Assembly (NCBI GenBank): GCA_003245835.1
Contig: QKCC01000317.1
Span: 1 to 32,204, forward strand
Length of the DNA: 32,204 nt
Source of the DNA: Spirochaetales bacterium
GTDB lineage: Bacteria; Spirochaetota; Spirochaetia; UBA9216
Direction: 5' to 3'
Shown: piece after piece, positions 19,326 to 27,988 of the stretch
Position numbering within the stretch: position 1 is the stretch's first letter
Layout: the number at the start of each line of letters is the position of its first letter
The notes under the pieces: model-generated
What the model was told of the DNA's origin: nothing
Seen by the model: only the letters and a program-made list of their open reading frames with translations
Database searches by the model: none
Program-made: the position numbers and the translations under genes

Positions 19326-19342
19326 TTATATTTGTAATATAA
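19326..19342. promoter_or_regulatory. AT-rich perfect inverted repeat TTATATT-TGT-AATATAA upstream of the UroD-like gene
   Basis: 7-bp perfect arms; ends 5 bp before AAGGAG (19348-19353) and 17 bp before ATG 19360. Confidence 0.45.
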
Positions 19343-19359
19343 ACGACAAGGAGACGGAT

Positions 19360-20712
19360 ATGACCGGAAAACAGTTAGTATTAGATGTTCTTTCAGGAAA
19401 GGAAGTTGAAAGGGTACCCTGGGTACCGTATACAGGAGTACAGATAGCAAGTCTTAAAGGATACACCGCTGAAGAGATCCTTAAGGACGGAGACAAGCTG
19501 CTTGAATGCCTGCTTGAATCAAATATGCAGTACAGCCCCGACGGGCAGCCTGTGATATTTGATCTGCAGATAGAGGCGGAAGCACTCGGCTGCGACCTTC
19601 TATGGGCCGAAAAGGCACCTCCGACAGTCTGCAATCACCCGCTTGAGAGCGACAGAGACCTTAAGCTGAAGGTTCCCGGGCCGGAGGTCGGAAGAACCCC
19701 GTTAGTTCTTGATGTAATGAAACGCTTCAAGGCCGAAGTCGGCGATACTACTGCACTCTACGGCCTCGTCTGCGGACCATTTACCCTTGCATCGCATTTA
19801 CGCGGTACGAACATTTTCATGGATATGTACGACGATCCTGATTATGTTAAATCCCTTTTAAAATTCACGACAGAAACCGCCAAAGCGTTTGCCGACTACT
19901 ACATAGACGCCGGTATGGATATAATCGGAGCAGTAGACCCGCTGATTTCACAGATATCGCCTGATTCATTCAAACAGTTTATGAGTGAACCCTACTCCGA
20001 CTTTTTCAATCACGTAAGAAACCGCGGAGTAAAATCATCCTTCTTTGTATGCGGCGACGCGACCAAAAACCTCGAGGTCATGGGGGCAACACAGCCGGAC
20101 TGCCTGTCTATCGATGAAAACATCGACCTCGTAAAAGCAAAGGAAGTTACCGACAGTTTCGGAATAACCATATCAGGAAACATTCAGCTTACTGTTGTTA
20201 TGCTGCTTGGAACACAGCAGGACTGCCAGAAGGCGGCTATCGAAAAAATCGACCAGATGGGAACAAAGGGATTCATCCTTGCCCCTGGCTGCGACATGCC
20301 GTTCGATGTACCCAAGGCTAATGTGATAGGCGTAGCCCAGGCAGCACAGGATTACGAGGCGACGAAAAAGGTAATCGAAAACTATACACCCGAAGCCCTC
20401 AACATCGAAGTGGAACTCCCCGATTATGCAAACCTTAAGAAACCCCTTATTGAAGTCTTCACAATTGATTCAGCTACATGCGCAGCCTGCGGTTACATGA
20501 AAGCAGCAGCTGACGGTATGCTCGATGAATTCCCCGGTCAGATTGATATTATTGAACGCAAGATTACAGAGGCTGAAAATATCGCACGATGTGGTAAAAT
20601 GGGAATTGCGAACCTTCCGACAATCGTTATCAACGGTGAGGTAAAATATATTTCCATCATCCCGAACAGGGTTGAACTGAAGAACGCGGTCGCGGTTAAA
20701 GAAGTTCTTTAA
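19360..20712 (+). CDS. UroD/MtaA/CmuA-family protein with C-terminal thioredoxin-like domain
   Basis: UroD-like barrel (RVPWVPYTG..., VCGPFTLASHLRG..., FFVCGDATKNLEVM, LAPGCDMPFDVP), then IEVFTIDSATCAACGYMKAAADGML...IANLPTIVINGEVKY. Confidence 0.82.
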   Translation: MTGKQLVLDVLSGKEVERVPWVPYTGVQIASLKGYTAEEILKDGDKLLECLLESNMQYSPDGQPVIFDLQIEAEALGCDLLWAEKAPPTVCNHPLESDRDLKLKVPGPEVGRTPLVLDVMKRFKAEVGDTTALYGLVCGPFTLASHLRGTNIFMDMYDDPDYVKSLLKFTTETAKAFADYYIDAGMDIIGAVDPLISQISPDSFKQFMSEPYSDFFNHVRNRGVKSSFFVCGDATKNLEVMGATQPDCLSIDENIDLVKAKEVTDSFGITISGNIQLTVVMLLGTQQDCQKAAIEKIDQMGTKGFILAPGCDMPFDVPKANVIGVAQAAQDYEATKKVIENYTPEALNIEVELPDYANLKKPLIEVFTIDSATCAACGYMKAAADGMLDEFPGQIDIIERKITEAENIARCGKMGIANLPTIVINGEVKYISIIPNRVELKNAVAVKEVL

Positions 20713-20724
20713 TTTTCGAAGCAC

Positions 20725-20763
20725 AGGAGGAGTGATAAAAATTCCTCCTTGACTTTTTATCAC
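20725..20763 (+). promoter_or_regulatory. Two interlocked inverted repeats (possible RNA switch or pseudoknot)
   Basis: AGGAGGA (20725-20731) pairs TCCTCCT (20743-20749); GTGATAAAAA (20732-20741) pairs TTTTTATCAC (20754-20763). Confidence 0.55.
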
Positions 20764-20765
20764 CT

Positions 20766-20790
20766 AGTTGTTAAGCAATGCTTAACAACT
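20766..20790. promoter_or_regulatory. 25-bp perfect palindrome AGTTGTTAAGCA-A-TGCTTAACAACT
   Basis: 12-bp perfect arms around a single central A, upstream of the CobW gene. Confidence 0.65.
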
Positions 20791-20810
20791 CACGATTCTC
20801 GTCATCCATG

Positions 20811-20834
20811 ACTCGAGGCTAACGCCGAGTTTTT
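20811..20834 (+). terminator. Terminator-like hairpin in the CobW 5' leader (possible attenuator)
   Basis: ACTC-(GA)-GGC-TAAC-GCC-GAGT then TTTT, directly before AGGAG (20837-20841) and ATG 20847. Confidence 0.5.
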
Positions 20835-20846
20835 ATAGGAGCTGTT

Positions 20847-21932
20847 ATGAAAATTTATTTTGTAAGCGGATTTCTTGGAAGCGGTAAAACAACATCGATT
20901 ATTAATGCCGGAAGAATACTGATGGCAGAGGGATTGAAAACCGGGGTGGTAACAAATGACCAGGGCAAATACCTTGTAGACAATTATTTTGTGAACGCCT
21001 CCGGAATCCCGTCGATCGAGGTTGCCAACGGCTGCTTCTGCTGCAACTATGATGATTTTGATTCTCACCTTCTTGACCTGGCAGAGAATGAAAAACCCGA
21101 CATCATCTTTGCGGAATCCGTCGGCTCCTGTGCCGATATTGTAGCGACGGTAATGAAACCCCTGAACGAGTTCAGGGCAAACTATTCAATCCAATCCTCG
21201 CTTACGGCATTTACCGACGGCAGGCTTCTTAAAGCTCGGCTCTCCGGCGGAAAGCTTCCGTTCAGCGATGACGTAATCTATATCTTCGACAAGCAGATTG
21301 AGGAATCCGACATCCTCGTAATAAACAAGAGCGACCTTTTAAGCGATGCCGACGGAGCAGAACTGCTGGCGGAAGCAAAGCGCAGGTATCCCGAAAAGCG
21401 GGTGCTTCTGCAGTCAGCCTTCAGTGACGATAATCTTTCGGCCTGGATGACTGAAGCAGACGGATTTTCGTCATCGGCACTTAATAAACCTTCAATGGAT
21501 ATGGACTATGCACGCTATGCCTCCGGTGAGCTGAAAATGGCATGGTTCGACAAGATATTCAGCGTTAAAAGCAGCTCGGAAGATATCGGTGAAGCAATCG
21601 ATTATATTTTCAGTTCCGTAGGCGAGGTACTGAACGCGGAACAGCAGGGCGTCGGCCACCTTAAGCTGTTCATCAAACCGGCTGCCTATCCGGCCATGAA
21701 AATAAGTCTCACAGGCATGGACGGTTCCGCAAAACATCAGATAAAAACAAAAATAGGCGCAGAGGCAAGGGTTGTATTGAATGCAAGGGTTGAAACCGAA
21801 CCCGATAAACTCAGCAGCATTGTCAATAATATTATCAGCAGCGCTGCTGACAGGTACAAGCTTGAAGTAAATACTATCGAAGAGAATTCGTTCAGACCCG
21901 GCGAACCGGCTCCTGTGCACCGGTTCGCGTAA
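20847..21932 (+). CDS. CobW/COG0523-family GTP-binding protein
   Basis: FVSGFLGSGKTT Walker A, ANGCFCCNYDDF CxCC motif, VINKSDL. Confidence 0.88.
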   Translation: MKIYFVSGFLGSGKTTSIINAGRILMAEGLKTGVVTNDQGKYLVDNYFVNASGIPSIEVANGCFCCNYDDFDSHLLDLAENEKPDIIFAESVGSCADIVATVMKPLNEFRANYSIQSSLTAFTDGRLLKARLSGGKLPFSDDVIYIFDKQIEESDILVINKSDLLSDADGAELLAEAKRRYPEKRVLLQSAFSDDNLSAWMTEADGFSSSALNKPSMDMDYARYASGELKMAWFDKIFSVKSSSEDIGEAIDYIFSSVGEVLNAEQQGVGHLKLFIKPAAYPAMKISLTGMDGSAKHQIKTKIGAEARVVLNARVETEPDKLSSIVNNIISSAADRYKLEVNTIEENSFRPGEPAPVHRFA

Positions 21933-21939
21933 TCCCGAA

Positions 21940-22731
21940 TTACCAGCCTCCGGAAGCACCGCCTCCGCCGAAGCCGCCTCCGCCGCCGGAAAAACCTCCG
22001 CCGCCGAAGCCGCCCCCACCGCCGAAATTATCCCAGCGGTCATTTCGGCGGCCTGAGTTCATCATTGAACCAAGGAACAGCCAAGGAAGAATACCTCCGC
22101 GCCTCCGGCCTCGCCGCCCGAGCCGGCTTATGGATGAAAAGATAATGATTATAAAAAAGATGATAACGTTAAAGGGAATACTTGCCCCCGATGACGATCT
22201 GCTTTCGGAAGCAGACTGCTGAGCCGCGGCGATATCCTCAGAGCTGATATCCGCTGTTTTCATTATTACGCCGCTCACTGCCGACGCACCGTCATAAAGA
22301 CCCTGCGCGTAATTTCCCTCACGGAAACGCGGCAGCATCAGTTCCCTTATAATATATCCGGACTTTGCGTCAGTAAGATCTCCCTCAAGCCCGTACCCAA
22401 CCTCTATTCGAACCTTTCGTTCCTTCAGAGCAAGCAGAATCAGTGCACCGTTATCCTTTCCAGCCTGTCCAAGCTTCCAGTCTTCAGCGACTTTCATGGA
22501 ATAGCCCTCGAGTGAGTCGGTACCAAGATCTGGTATAGTGAGCACCGCAACCTGTGCCCCGGTAGTCTTTTCGAGTGTCAGCAGAAGCTGTTCAATTGCA
22601 GCTTCATCATTCGCCGAAAGGACACCGGCCTTATCTACAACCGGACCGTCAAGGGCAGGCACCTTCAGCGCCGAAACAGAGGAAAGAAGAGCGGCTGATA
22701 AAAAAATGCTTAAAAATAATATCTTCTTCAT
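21940..22731 (-). CDS. TPM-domain (YgcG-like) protein with Gly-rich C-terminus; likely start at 22731
   Basis: VVDKAGVLSANDEAAIEQLLLTLEKTTGAQVAVLTIPDLG; tail GGGGGFGGGGFSGGGGGFGGGGASGGW; MKKILFLSIFLSAALL signal peptide at the internal Met. Confidence 0.87.
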   Translation of the reverse strand: MKKILFLSIFLSAALLSSVSALKVPALDGPVVDKAGVLSANDEAAIEQLLLTLEKTTGAQVAVLTIPDLGTDSLEGYSMKVAEDWKLGQAGKDNGALILLALKERKVRIEVGYGLEGDLTDAKSGYIIRELMLPRFREGNYAQGLYDGASAVSGVIMKTADISSEDIAAAQQSASESRSSSGASIPFNVIIFFIIIIFSSISRLGRRGRRRGGILPWLFLGSMMNSGRRNDRWDNFGGGGGFGGGGFSGGGGGFGGGGASGGW

Positions 22732-22732
22732 C

Positions 22733-23407
22733 TCAGTCCTCCAGAAAAACGATTCCGTCCGGGAGTTCATTAACATCATCCTTTTGCACAGGAAAATGTT
22801 CCTTCAGTATGGCCGCGCAGTCAAGGATTGCCGTTTCAAGTCCAGCAGCCGCATCACCTTTTTTTATATTGGCAAGCAGCTTTTTAAGAATGCCGTCCCA
22901 GGCGTCCTCGCCCACCTTCGAGTTGATTCCTTCGTCGGCAATTATTTCAACCTGCCGCTCCCTGAGTGATATAAAAAACAGGATGCCGGTTCTGTCGCGG
23001 GTATTCACTGCACCGGACTCGGTAAAATGAACAAGCGCACGCCGGTGAACGTTCTTTTGTATCACAGCTTTAGGGACTATCAGTCTGTCGAACCCGGGCA
23101 GGTTGGAAAGAATATACAGCAGCCCGATTACCAGCAGCGTTGCAGCACCGTAAAAGGCTGTAACGTGCCAGGGGTGCGGCTCCCAGAACAATCCTGAGAG
23201 CCGGCTTTCAATGCCGCTGTGAAAAAACATAGCCGTGGTGTAGAAGACAAATCCCCCGACGAGCGCGAACACAAGCTCGGCAAAAGCGTAGTCGGAACTC
23301 TCCCTGATTACGGCAGTCAGAACCTCTCCGGATGAAACGGATTCCACATGGGCAGCTGCCTTGTTTATCTTTTCAATTTCTTCTTTTGTGAATTTAAAAT
23401 CCGCCAT
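22733..23407 (-). CDS. Second TPM-domain membrane protein
   Basis: TM segments plus RTGILFFISLRERQVEIIADEGINSKV. Confidence 0.8.
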   Translation of the reverse strand: MADFKFTKEEIEKINKAAAHVESVSSGEVLTAVIRESSDYAFAELVFALVGGFVFYTTAMFFHSGIESRLSGLFWEPHPWHVTAFYGAATLLVIGLLYILSNLPGFDRLIVPKAVIQKNVHRRALVHFTESGAVNTRDRTGILFFISLRERQVEIIADEGINSKVGEDAWDGILKKLLANIKKGDAAAGLETAILDCAAILKEHFPVQKDDVNELPDGIVFLED

Positions 23408-23410
23408 TAC

Positions 23411-24019
23411 TCAGAACTCCACTTTCGGAGCGGTTTCGGCCCCCTCGGATGCAGTAAAATAAGGCTTCGGATCAAAACCGGCCATATTTGCTATAATCAC
23501 CCTCGGAAACTGCTTTATATAGGTATTGTATGTCTGAACTGTATCATTAAACCTCTTACGTTCGACAGCGATCCTGTTTTCAGTGCCTTCAAGCTGATCC
23601 TGCAGTGCAAGAAAGTTCTGATTGGCCTTCAGCTCAGGATAATTCTCTGTAACGACCAGAAGTCTCTGAAGCGCTCCGCCGAGAGTCGACTGCGCCTCCT
23701 GAAAACGTGCAAAGGCTTCCGGATCATTCAGAAGTTCATCCGACATTTTCATCACACCGCCGGCGCTCGCCCTTGCCTCAGCAACAGCAGTAAGGGTATC
23801 GCTTTCGTGCGCGGCGTAGCCCTTCACGGTCTCAACAAGGTTCGGAATCAGATCAAACCTTCGCTGGTAAACGTTCTCAACCTGGCTCCAGGATGCTTTT
23901 ACACCCTCTTCCATCTTTACCATTTTGTTGTAAGTTCCGGCAAACGAACCGTAAATAATCAGAATCAGGATTACCACTATCGCAATCGGGATAATCACTT
24001 TAAGCGCTTTTCGGGGCAT
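23411..24019 (-). CDS. lemA: LemA family protein
   Basis: Single TM then YNKMVKMEEGVKASWSQVENVYQRRFDLIPNLVETVKGYA. Confidence 0.93.
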   Translation of the reverse strand: MPRKALKVIIPIAIVVILILIIYGSFAGTYNKMVKMEEGVKASWSQVENVYQRRFDLIPNLVETVKGYAAHESDTLTAVAEARASAGGVMKMSDELLNDPEAFARFQEAQSTLGGALQRLLVVTENYPELKANQNFLALQDQLEGTENRIAVERKRFNDTVQTYNTYIKQFPRVIIANMAGFDPKPYFTASEGAETAPKVEF

Positions 24020-24176
24020 TTTCTATCTCCTAAAATTTTCTTTACTATGGGACGGCAGTCTTTAGTTAAAAAGCCCGTTCGTTCCCTGCTGTATATTAAT
24101 ACATTTAAGGTAATAGGATATTCACATTGAAGGCAAGAAACTTTTTAATAGTAAACGGTTAATTATGATTCAGGTA

Positions 24177-25094
24177 TTATTTACAGAAACGGGTACTGTA
24201 CGCGGAGGTCCCTTCAAACTCGGTTTTATCCGGAAAATGCGCGCAGATCCTTTTATTCAGATCTTTTCTGATTCGTGATGAGATCGAGATTTCGCCAGGT
24301 TCCGTACCGAGCTTCTCAAGGTGTGCAGCATAGTTGATGGTATCAGCGACTATATGCCCGGTGTCGAGCGAAAATCTGAATTTGCCGCAGTCGAGTCCCG
24401 CACGAAGCACAATTTTATCGCTGATCGGCAGTTCAGGTTTGAGATTGAATACATTCATTGAAGACTGAATATCCATGGCACAGAGAACCGCACGTTCTTC
24501 ATGTCCCCTGAAGGTAAACGCAATAAGTCCGCCGTCTCCTGCGAAATTCCAGATGCGGCCTTCATATTCATATACCTTCCGCTCGAGGAAAGTCCTCAGA
24601 TGATAATAGACTTTTTCCATTTTTGATGCGCCGTATTTCCGTACCAGCGCGGAGTTTCCGGTAATATCAATGCTCATTATTGAGAAAAGATAATATTTCC
24701 CGTCTTTAAGCGAGCCCCAGTTTACAAGATTTTCAATGTCCTTTTTACTGTGGTTAAGCTTCCGTTTATTAAAATCGTAGACTATACCGCTGCGAGAAAG
24801 TTTATTCAGGTAAGCTTCGAGCCCCTTTACTTCGACAGACTTCCCGTTAAGCATGCTGTCGTCAAGTTCTATCATCAGTTTGATAAGATCGAATGTCTTC
24901 TGTTTTGTGTTCAGGTGATCCACAAGAATCCCGGCAGTCCTGCCCGATGAAAGAGTAATATGATTCGCTTCACCTGATATTTTACGGCTGCAGTATCCCG
25001 GCAGAATCATACCGCCGATTTTATCAAGCTCATCAGCGGTAAAATTATTCGAAAGGATTTCGGTGGTTTCATTGAGTAACGACGGTTCGAGCAC
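24177..25094 (-). CDS. Class III adenylate/guanylate cyclase-domain protein, no evident TM
   Basis: FSIMSIDITGNSALV, GRIWNFAGDGGLIAF, LRAGLDCGKF, VADTINYAAHLEKL. Confidence 0.8.
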   Translation of the reverse strand: MLEPSLLNETTEILSNNFTADELDKIGGMILPGYCSRKISGEANHITLSSGRTAGILVDHLNTKQKTFDLIKLMIELDDSMLNGKSVEVKGLEAYLNKLSRSGIVYDFNKRKLNHSKKDIENLVNWGSLKDGKYYLFSIMSIDITGNSALVRKYGASKMEKVYYHLRTFLERKVYEYEGRIWNFAGDGGLIAFTFRGHEERAVLCAMDIQSSMNVFNLKPELPISDKIVLRAGLDCGKFRFSLDTGHIVADTINYAAHLEKLGTEPGEISISSRIRKDLNKRICAHFPDKTEFEGTSAYSTRFCK

Positions 25095-25185
25095 ACTTCC
25101 TCCGGATCACATAATAACATCTGATGCGCATCAACGCAACAAATATGACTCACATCGTAACACAGGAGATTGATTCAGCAGACAG

Positions 25186-27894
25186 CTACTTGGACGTCAG
25201 ATTAAAGACACCGTCCCAGTTGGCTGGAGGAGCCTTCTTCTGATATTCGCTGCACCGCTTCATGTAAATCGCGGCAGGGCCGTCTTCAGGATCTATGCTG
25301 AGAACTTTCTGGCAGTACTCTCCGGCCTTTTCCCATTCCTTGTTCTCAAATTCCTTAAGAGCATCATGGAACAGGCTGACAATCTCAAGCGACTTGTCAT
25401 TGGCAAGCGCGGTTTCATCGACCAGTTCAAAAAGACGAACCGGTTCATTAATTCCGACAACCCTGACCCTGTCGAGTTTTCTGAGCAGAAAGTCATCCCC
25501 AAGTTCGTCCGCCGTCATTGAACTTATCAGCTTCCAGCAGTCATACTGTTTGTTCACTCCCTCAAGCCTGGCCGCAAGGTTTACTGCATTTCCCATTATT
25601 GTATAGTCCATCTTTCTTGCAGTACCCATGTTTCCGACAACCATGTCGCCGGTATTGATTCCGATGCGGGTCAGCAGCGGAAAGGGTGTAATGTTATCTG
25701 CAATAAAATGTTCATTCATAATTTTTTCGAGCTTTTTCATCCTGATTGCGGCCCGGCAGGTTCGTCTTGCATGGTCGTCGAATTCAACAGGAGCACCGAA
25801 GAAAGCGATTATCGCATCGCCTTCGTATTTATCGATCGTTCCGCCCTCGTCCATAATCAGGTTGCTCATCTCTGTCAGGTACATGTTAAGTACTTTGACG
25901 AGGTCGGTCGGGTCAAGTTTTTCTGAAATTGTAGAGAATCCCTTAACGTCGGTAAAAATTGCCGTAATGTGCTTTTTCTCACCGCCGAGTGAAAGCTTAT
26001 CAGGGTCATCGATCAGGTTTTCGATAACCGCATCCGACAGATAATGCCCGAACGCATTACGTATGTAACTCCGCTCCCTGGCGGTTTCAAGAAACTTCAT
26101 AAAGCTTATAAACAGGAAGGTACCCAGAACCGAGAGCACGGGAGGCAGCAGCTGCAGGTATACGCCGGAAAGCAGAAAAACAGCTACTTCAAGTGCGAGA
26201 AGAACTATTATGATACCGATTCCCCAAAGAATCGAAGGCAGTGCGTCCATCTTTCTGATAATCATGTACAGCAGAAAGGTTATAATAATCGCGAGAAGAA
26301 TCGAGATCCAAATCGACGAATCATCAAGAAAGCTGTTCTGGATTATCATGTTGATTACAGCGGCGTGGGTTCCGACGTTCGCGTATTCCTTCGAAAACGG
26401 GTTAACTCCTCGGTCGAAGGTTGAGGTGGCCGATGAACCGATAATACAGAATGAGCCGTCGACCGCGTCCTTAATTATGTTTCGGGTCTTGATATAGTCA
26501 GCATACATCAGCCTGATTTCAGAAAACTGCTTCTCAACATATTTATCGGTGTCCTGAAAATACGCAACGTCATCGTCGGAAAGTCCGCCGGCCTCAAGAA
26601 TATCCTTAATCTGGCCCCGGATTGCATTTTCAGTCTGTCCGTTTATAAACTTGTCAACTTCATTGAAAAAATATGCTCTCGAATCGCGGTAATCCTGCAG
26701 GTAGTCCCTGTTTCCGCCGGAAAGTATCTCGGCCTTGATGGATTCTGCGTAATTATAGGAATTGAAAAGGTCCTGATCACCCTCGTAATAAGTAAAGAAC
26801 TGATCAGCTTCAAGCCCTCTGAGGCTTTCGATAAGTGCATCCTGCTGCCAGTCATGCAGAACCAGGTAATAATAGGACAGATGCCTGAAACTGCTCCAGT
26901 AATCCTTCGCAGGCCAGTTAAGCAGAACGGTACCGTCCTCGGCTCTCGGAATCTTTATATCACGCGGCTGTTCTTCACCGGGGATTTTTGCCCCCTTTAT
27001 AAGCAGGTAACTGTCATTCAGTACAACATCCGGGTTTCCGGCCCACTCAAGAAACGGCGCCATAACAAGCTGTGCAAAAAATTTGCCATTGTAGCCGGTA
27101 AAAAGATTGATCCGCCGCCTGACACCGTCATTATCAATGATAATATTCGGGAATCCGGCGCCACGCCCTTCCTTGAGAAGCGTTGACAGCGCAGGATCGA
27201 TACTTTCAGCCTCAGGGAATGAATCCGTTTCCGAAGTAATATTCTGATAGGCGATATTATCGAGTATCCACTGCCTGTAGTCTTCCGGTATATTGACATC
27301 GTAGTCGTCAACCATATTCACGGTAAGGAAAGCATCCTGATACAGATAAAGCGCTTTGCTGAAATACTCATCGTTGTCCCTTGTTACTTCCTTAACCTTG
27401 GAAATGAGGAGTTCCTTCGTCTGATCATTCAGTACCGTCAGATCCGATATATACTGTTCGGCAAGATCGGCAGGAATATTTCCCGCAAGGATAGCACCGA
27501 ACAGGCCCTGAATATTACTGTTTATTGTCCCGAATTCATCGTCGAAAACACCGGGAAGCTCATTCTGAAGAAAATCCGGGTCGACGGCGACAGGGCTTTT
27601 CTGAACATACTCAATATCAAAAACAGCGTAATCGGAACCCAGCTCCTTCATTGTAATCAGCCCGTCCGCCACAATATCACGGCTCCAGGGCCACACGCCG
27701 ACTTTTTCGATGGACGTATCATCAATATCCATGAGGAGTATGCGCTGATCTTCAGGTATATGCTTTTTAATATGCAGAAGAACGTCGTAAAGCCTGTTCT
27801 CGAGTGTGGTCAGGGCCCCGAAATAAGCAAGAAGTGAAAAAACTGCTACAATGATAATTGCAACAAAAACTTTAATATTGATCTTTGTACCCAT
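25186..27894 (-). CDS. CHASE2-domain class III adenylate/guanylate cyclase, possible C-terminal TPR
   Basis: ENRLYDVLLHIKKHIPEDQRILLMDIDDTSIEKVGVWPWSRD; TM helices; AIFTDVKGFSTISEKLDP, YEGDAIIAFFGAP, YTIMGNAVNLAARLEG. Confidence 0.93.
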   Translation of the reverse strand: MGTKINIKVFVAIIIVAVFSLLAYFGALTTLENRLYDVLLHIKKHIPEDQRILLMDIDDTSIEKVGVWPWSRDIVADGLITMKELGSDYAVFDIEYVQKSPVAVDPDFLQNELPGVFDDEFGTINSNIQGLFGAILAGNIPADLAEQYISDLTVLNDQTKELLISKVKEVTRDNDEYFSKALYLYQDAFLTVNMVDDYDVNIPEDYRQWILDNIAYQNITSETDSFPEAESIDPALSTLLKEGRGAGFPNIIIDNDGVRRRINLFTGYNGKFFAQLVMAPFLEWAGNPDVVLNDSYLLIKGAKIPGEEQPRDIKIPRAEDGTVLLNWPAKDYWSSFRHLSYYYLVLHDWQQDALIESLRGLEADQFFTYYEGDQDLFNSYNYAESIKAEILSGGNRDYLQDYRDSRAYFFNEVDKFINGQTENAIRGQIKDILEAGGLSDDDVAYFQDTDKYVEKQFSEIRLMYADYIKTRNIIKDAVDGSFCIIGSSATSTFDRGVNPFSKEYANVGTHAAVINMIIQNSFLDDSSIWISILLAIIITFLLYMIIRKMDALPSILWGIGIIIVLLALEVAVFLLSGVYLQLLPPVLSVLGTFLFISFMKFLETARERSYIRNAFGHYLSDAVIENLIDDPDKLSLGGEKKHITAIFTDVKGFSTISEKLDPTDLVKVLNMYLTEMSNLIMDEGGTIDKYEGDAIIAFFGAPVEFDDHARRTCRAAIRMKKLEKIMNEHFIADNITPFPLLTRIGINTGDMVVGNMGTARKMDYTIMGNAVNLAARLEGVNKQYDCWKLISSMTADELGDDFLLRKLDRVRVVGINEPVRLFELVDETALANDKSLEIVSLFHDALKEFENKEWEKAGEYCQKVLSIDPEDGPAAIYMKRCSEYQKKAPPANWDGVFNLTSK

Positions 27895-27988
27895 AAATTA
27901 ACTGACCTTTATTCAAAAAACATTTGAAAGCATCTCTTGTAAGTACTATACTTTAATCGTAGTATAATCCATAAAATGGAGAAAAGGT

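Noticed and set aside
20732-20752. Mini-ORF GTG ATA AAA ATT CCT CCT TGA (MIKIPP) as an attenuation leader peptide
   Set aside because: AGGAGG is only one nucleotide from GTG, too close for normal initiation; treated as part of the hairpin.
21940-22060. GC-rich short repeats as a possible CRISPR or tandem-repeat element
   Set aside because: They encode the Gly-rich tail typical of TPM/YgcG proteins; no spacers or regular repeat unit.
23348-24130. 260-aa plus-strand ORF
   Set aside because: Antisense to LemA; Cys/His/Arg-rich composition typical of non-coding frames.
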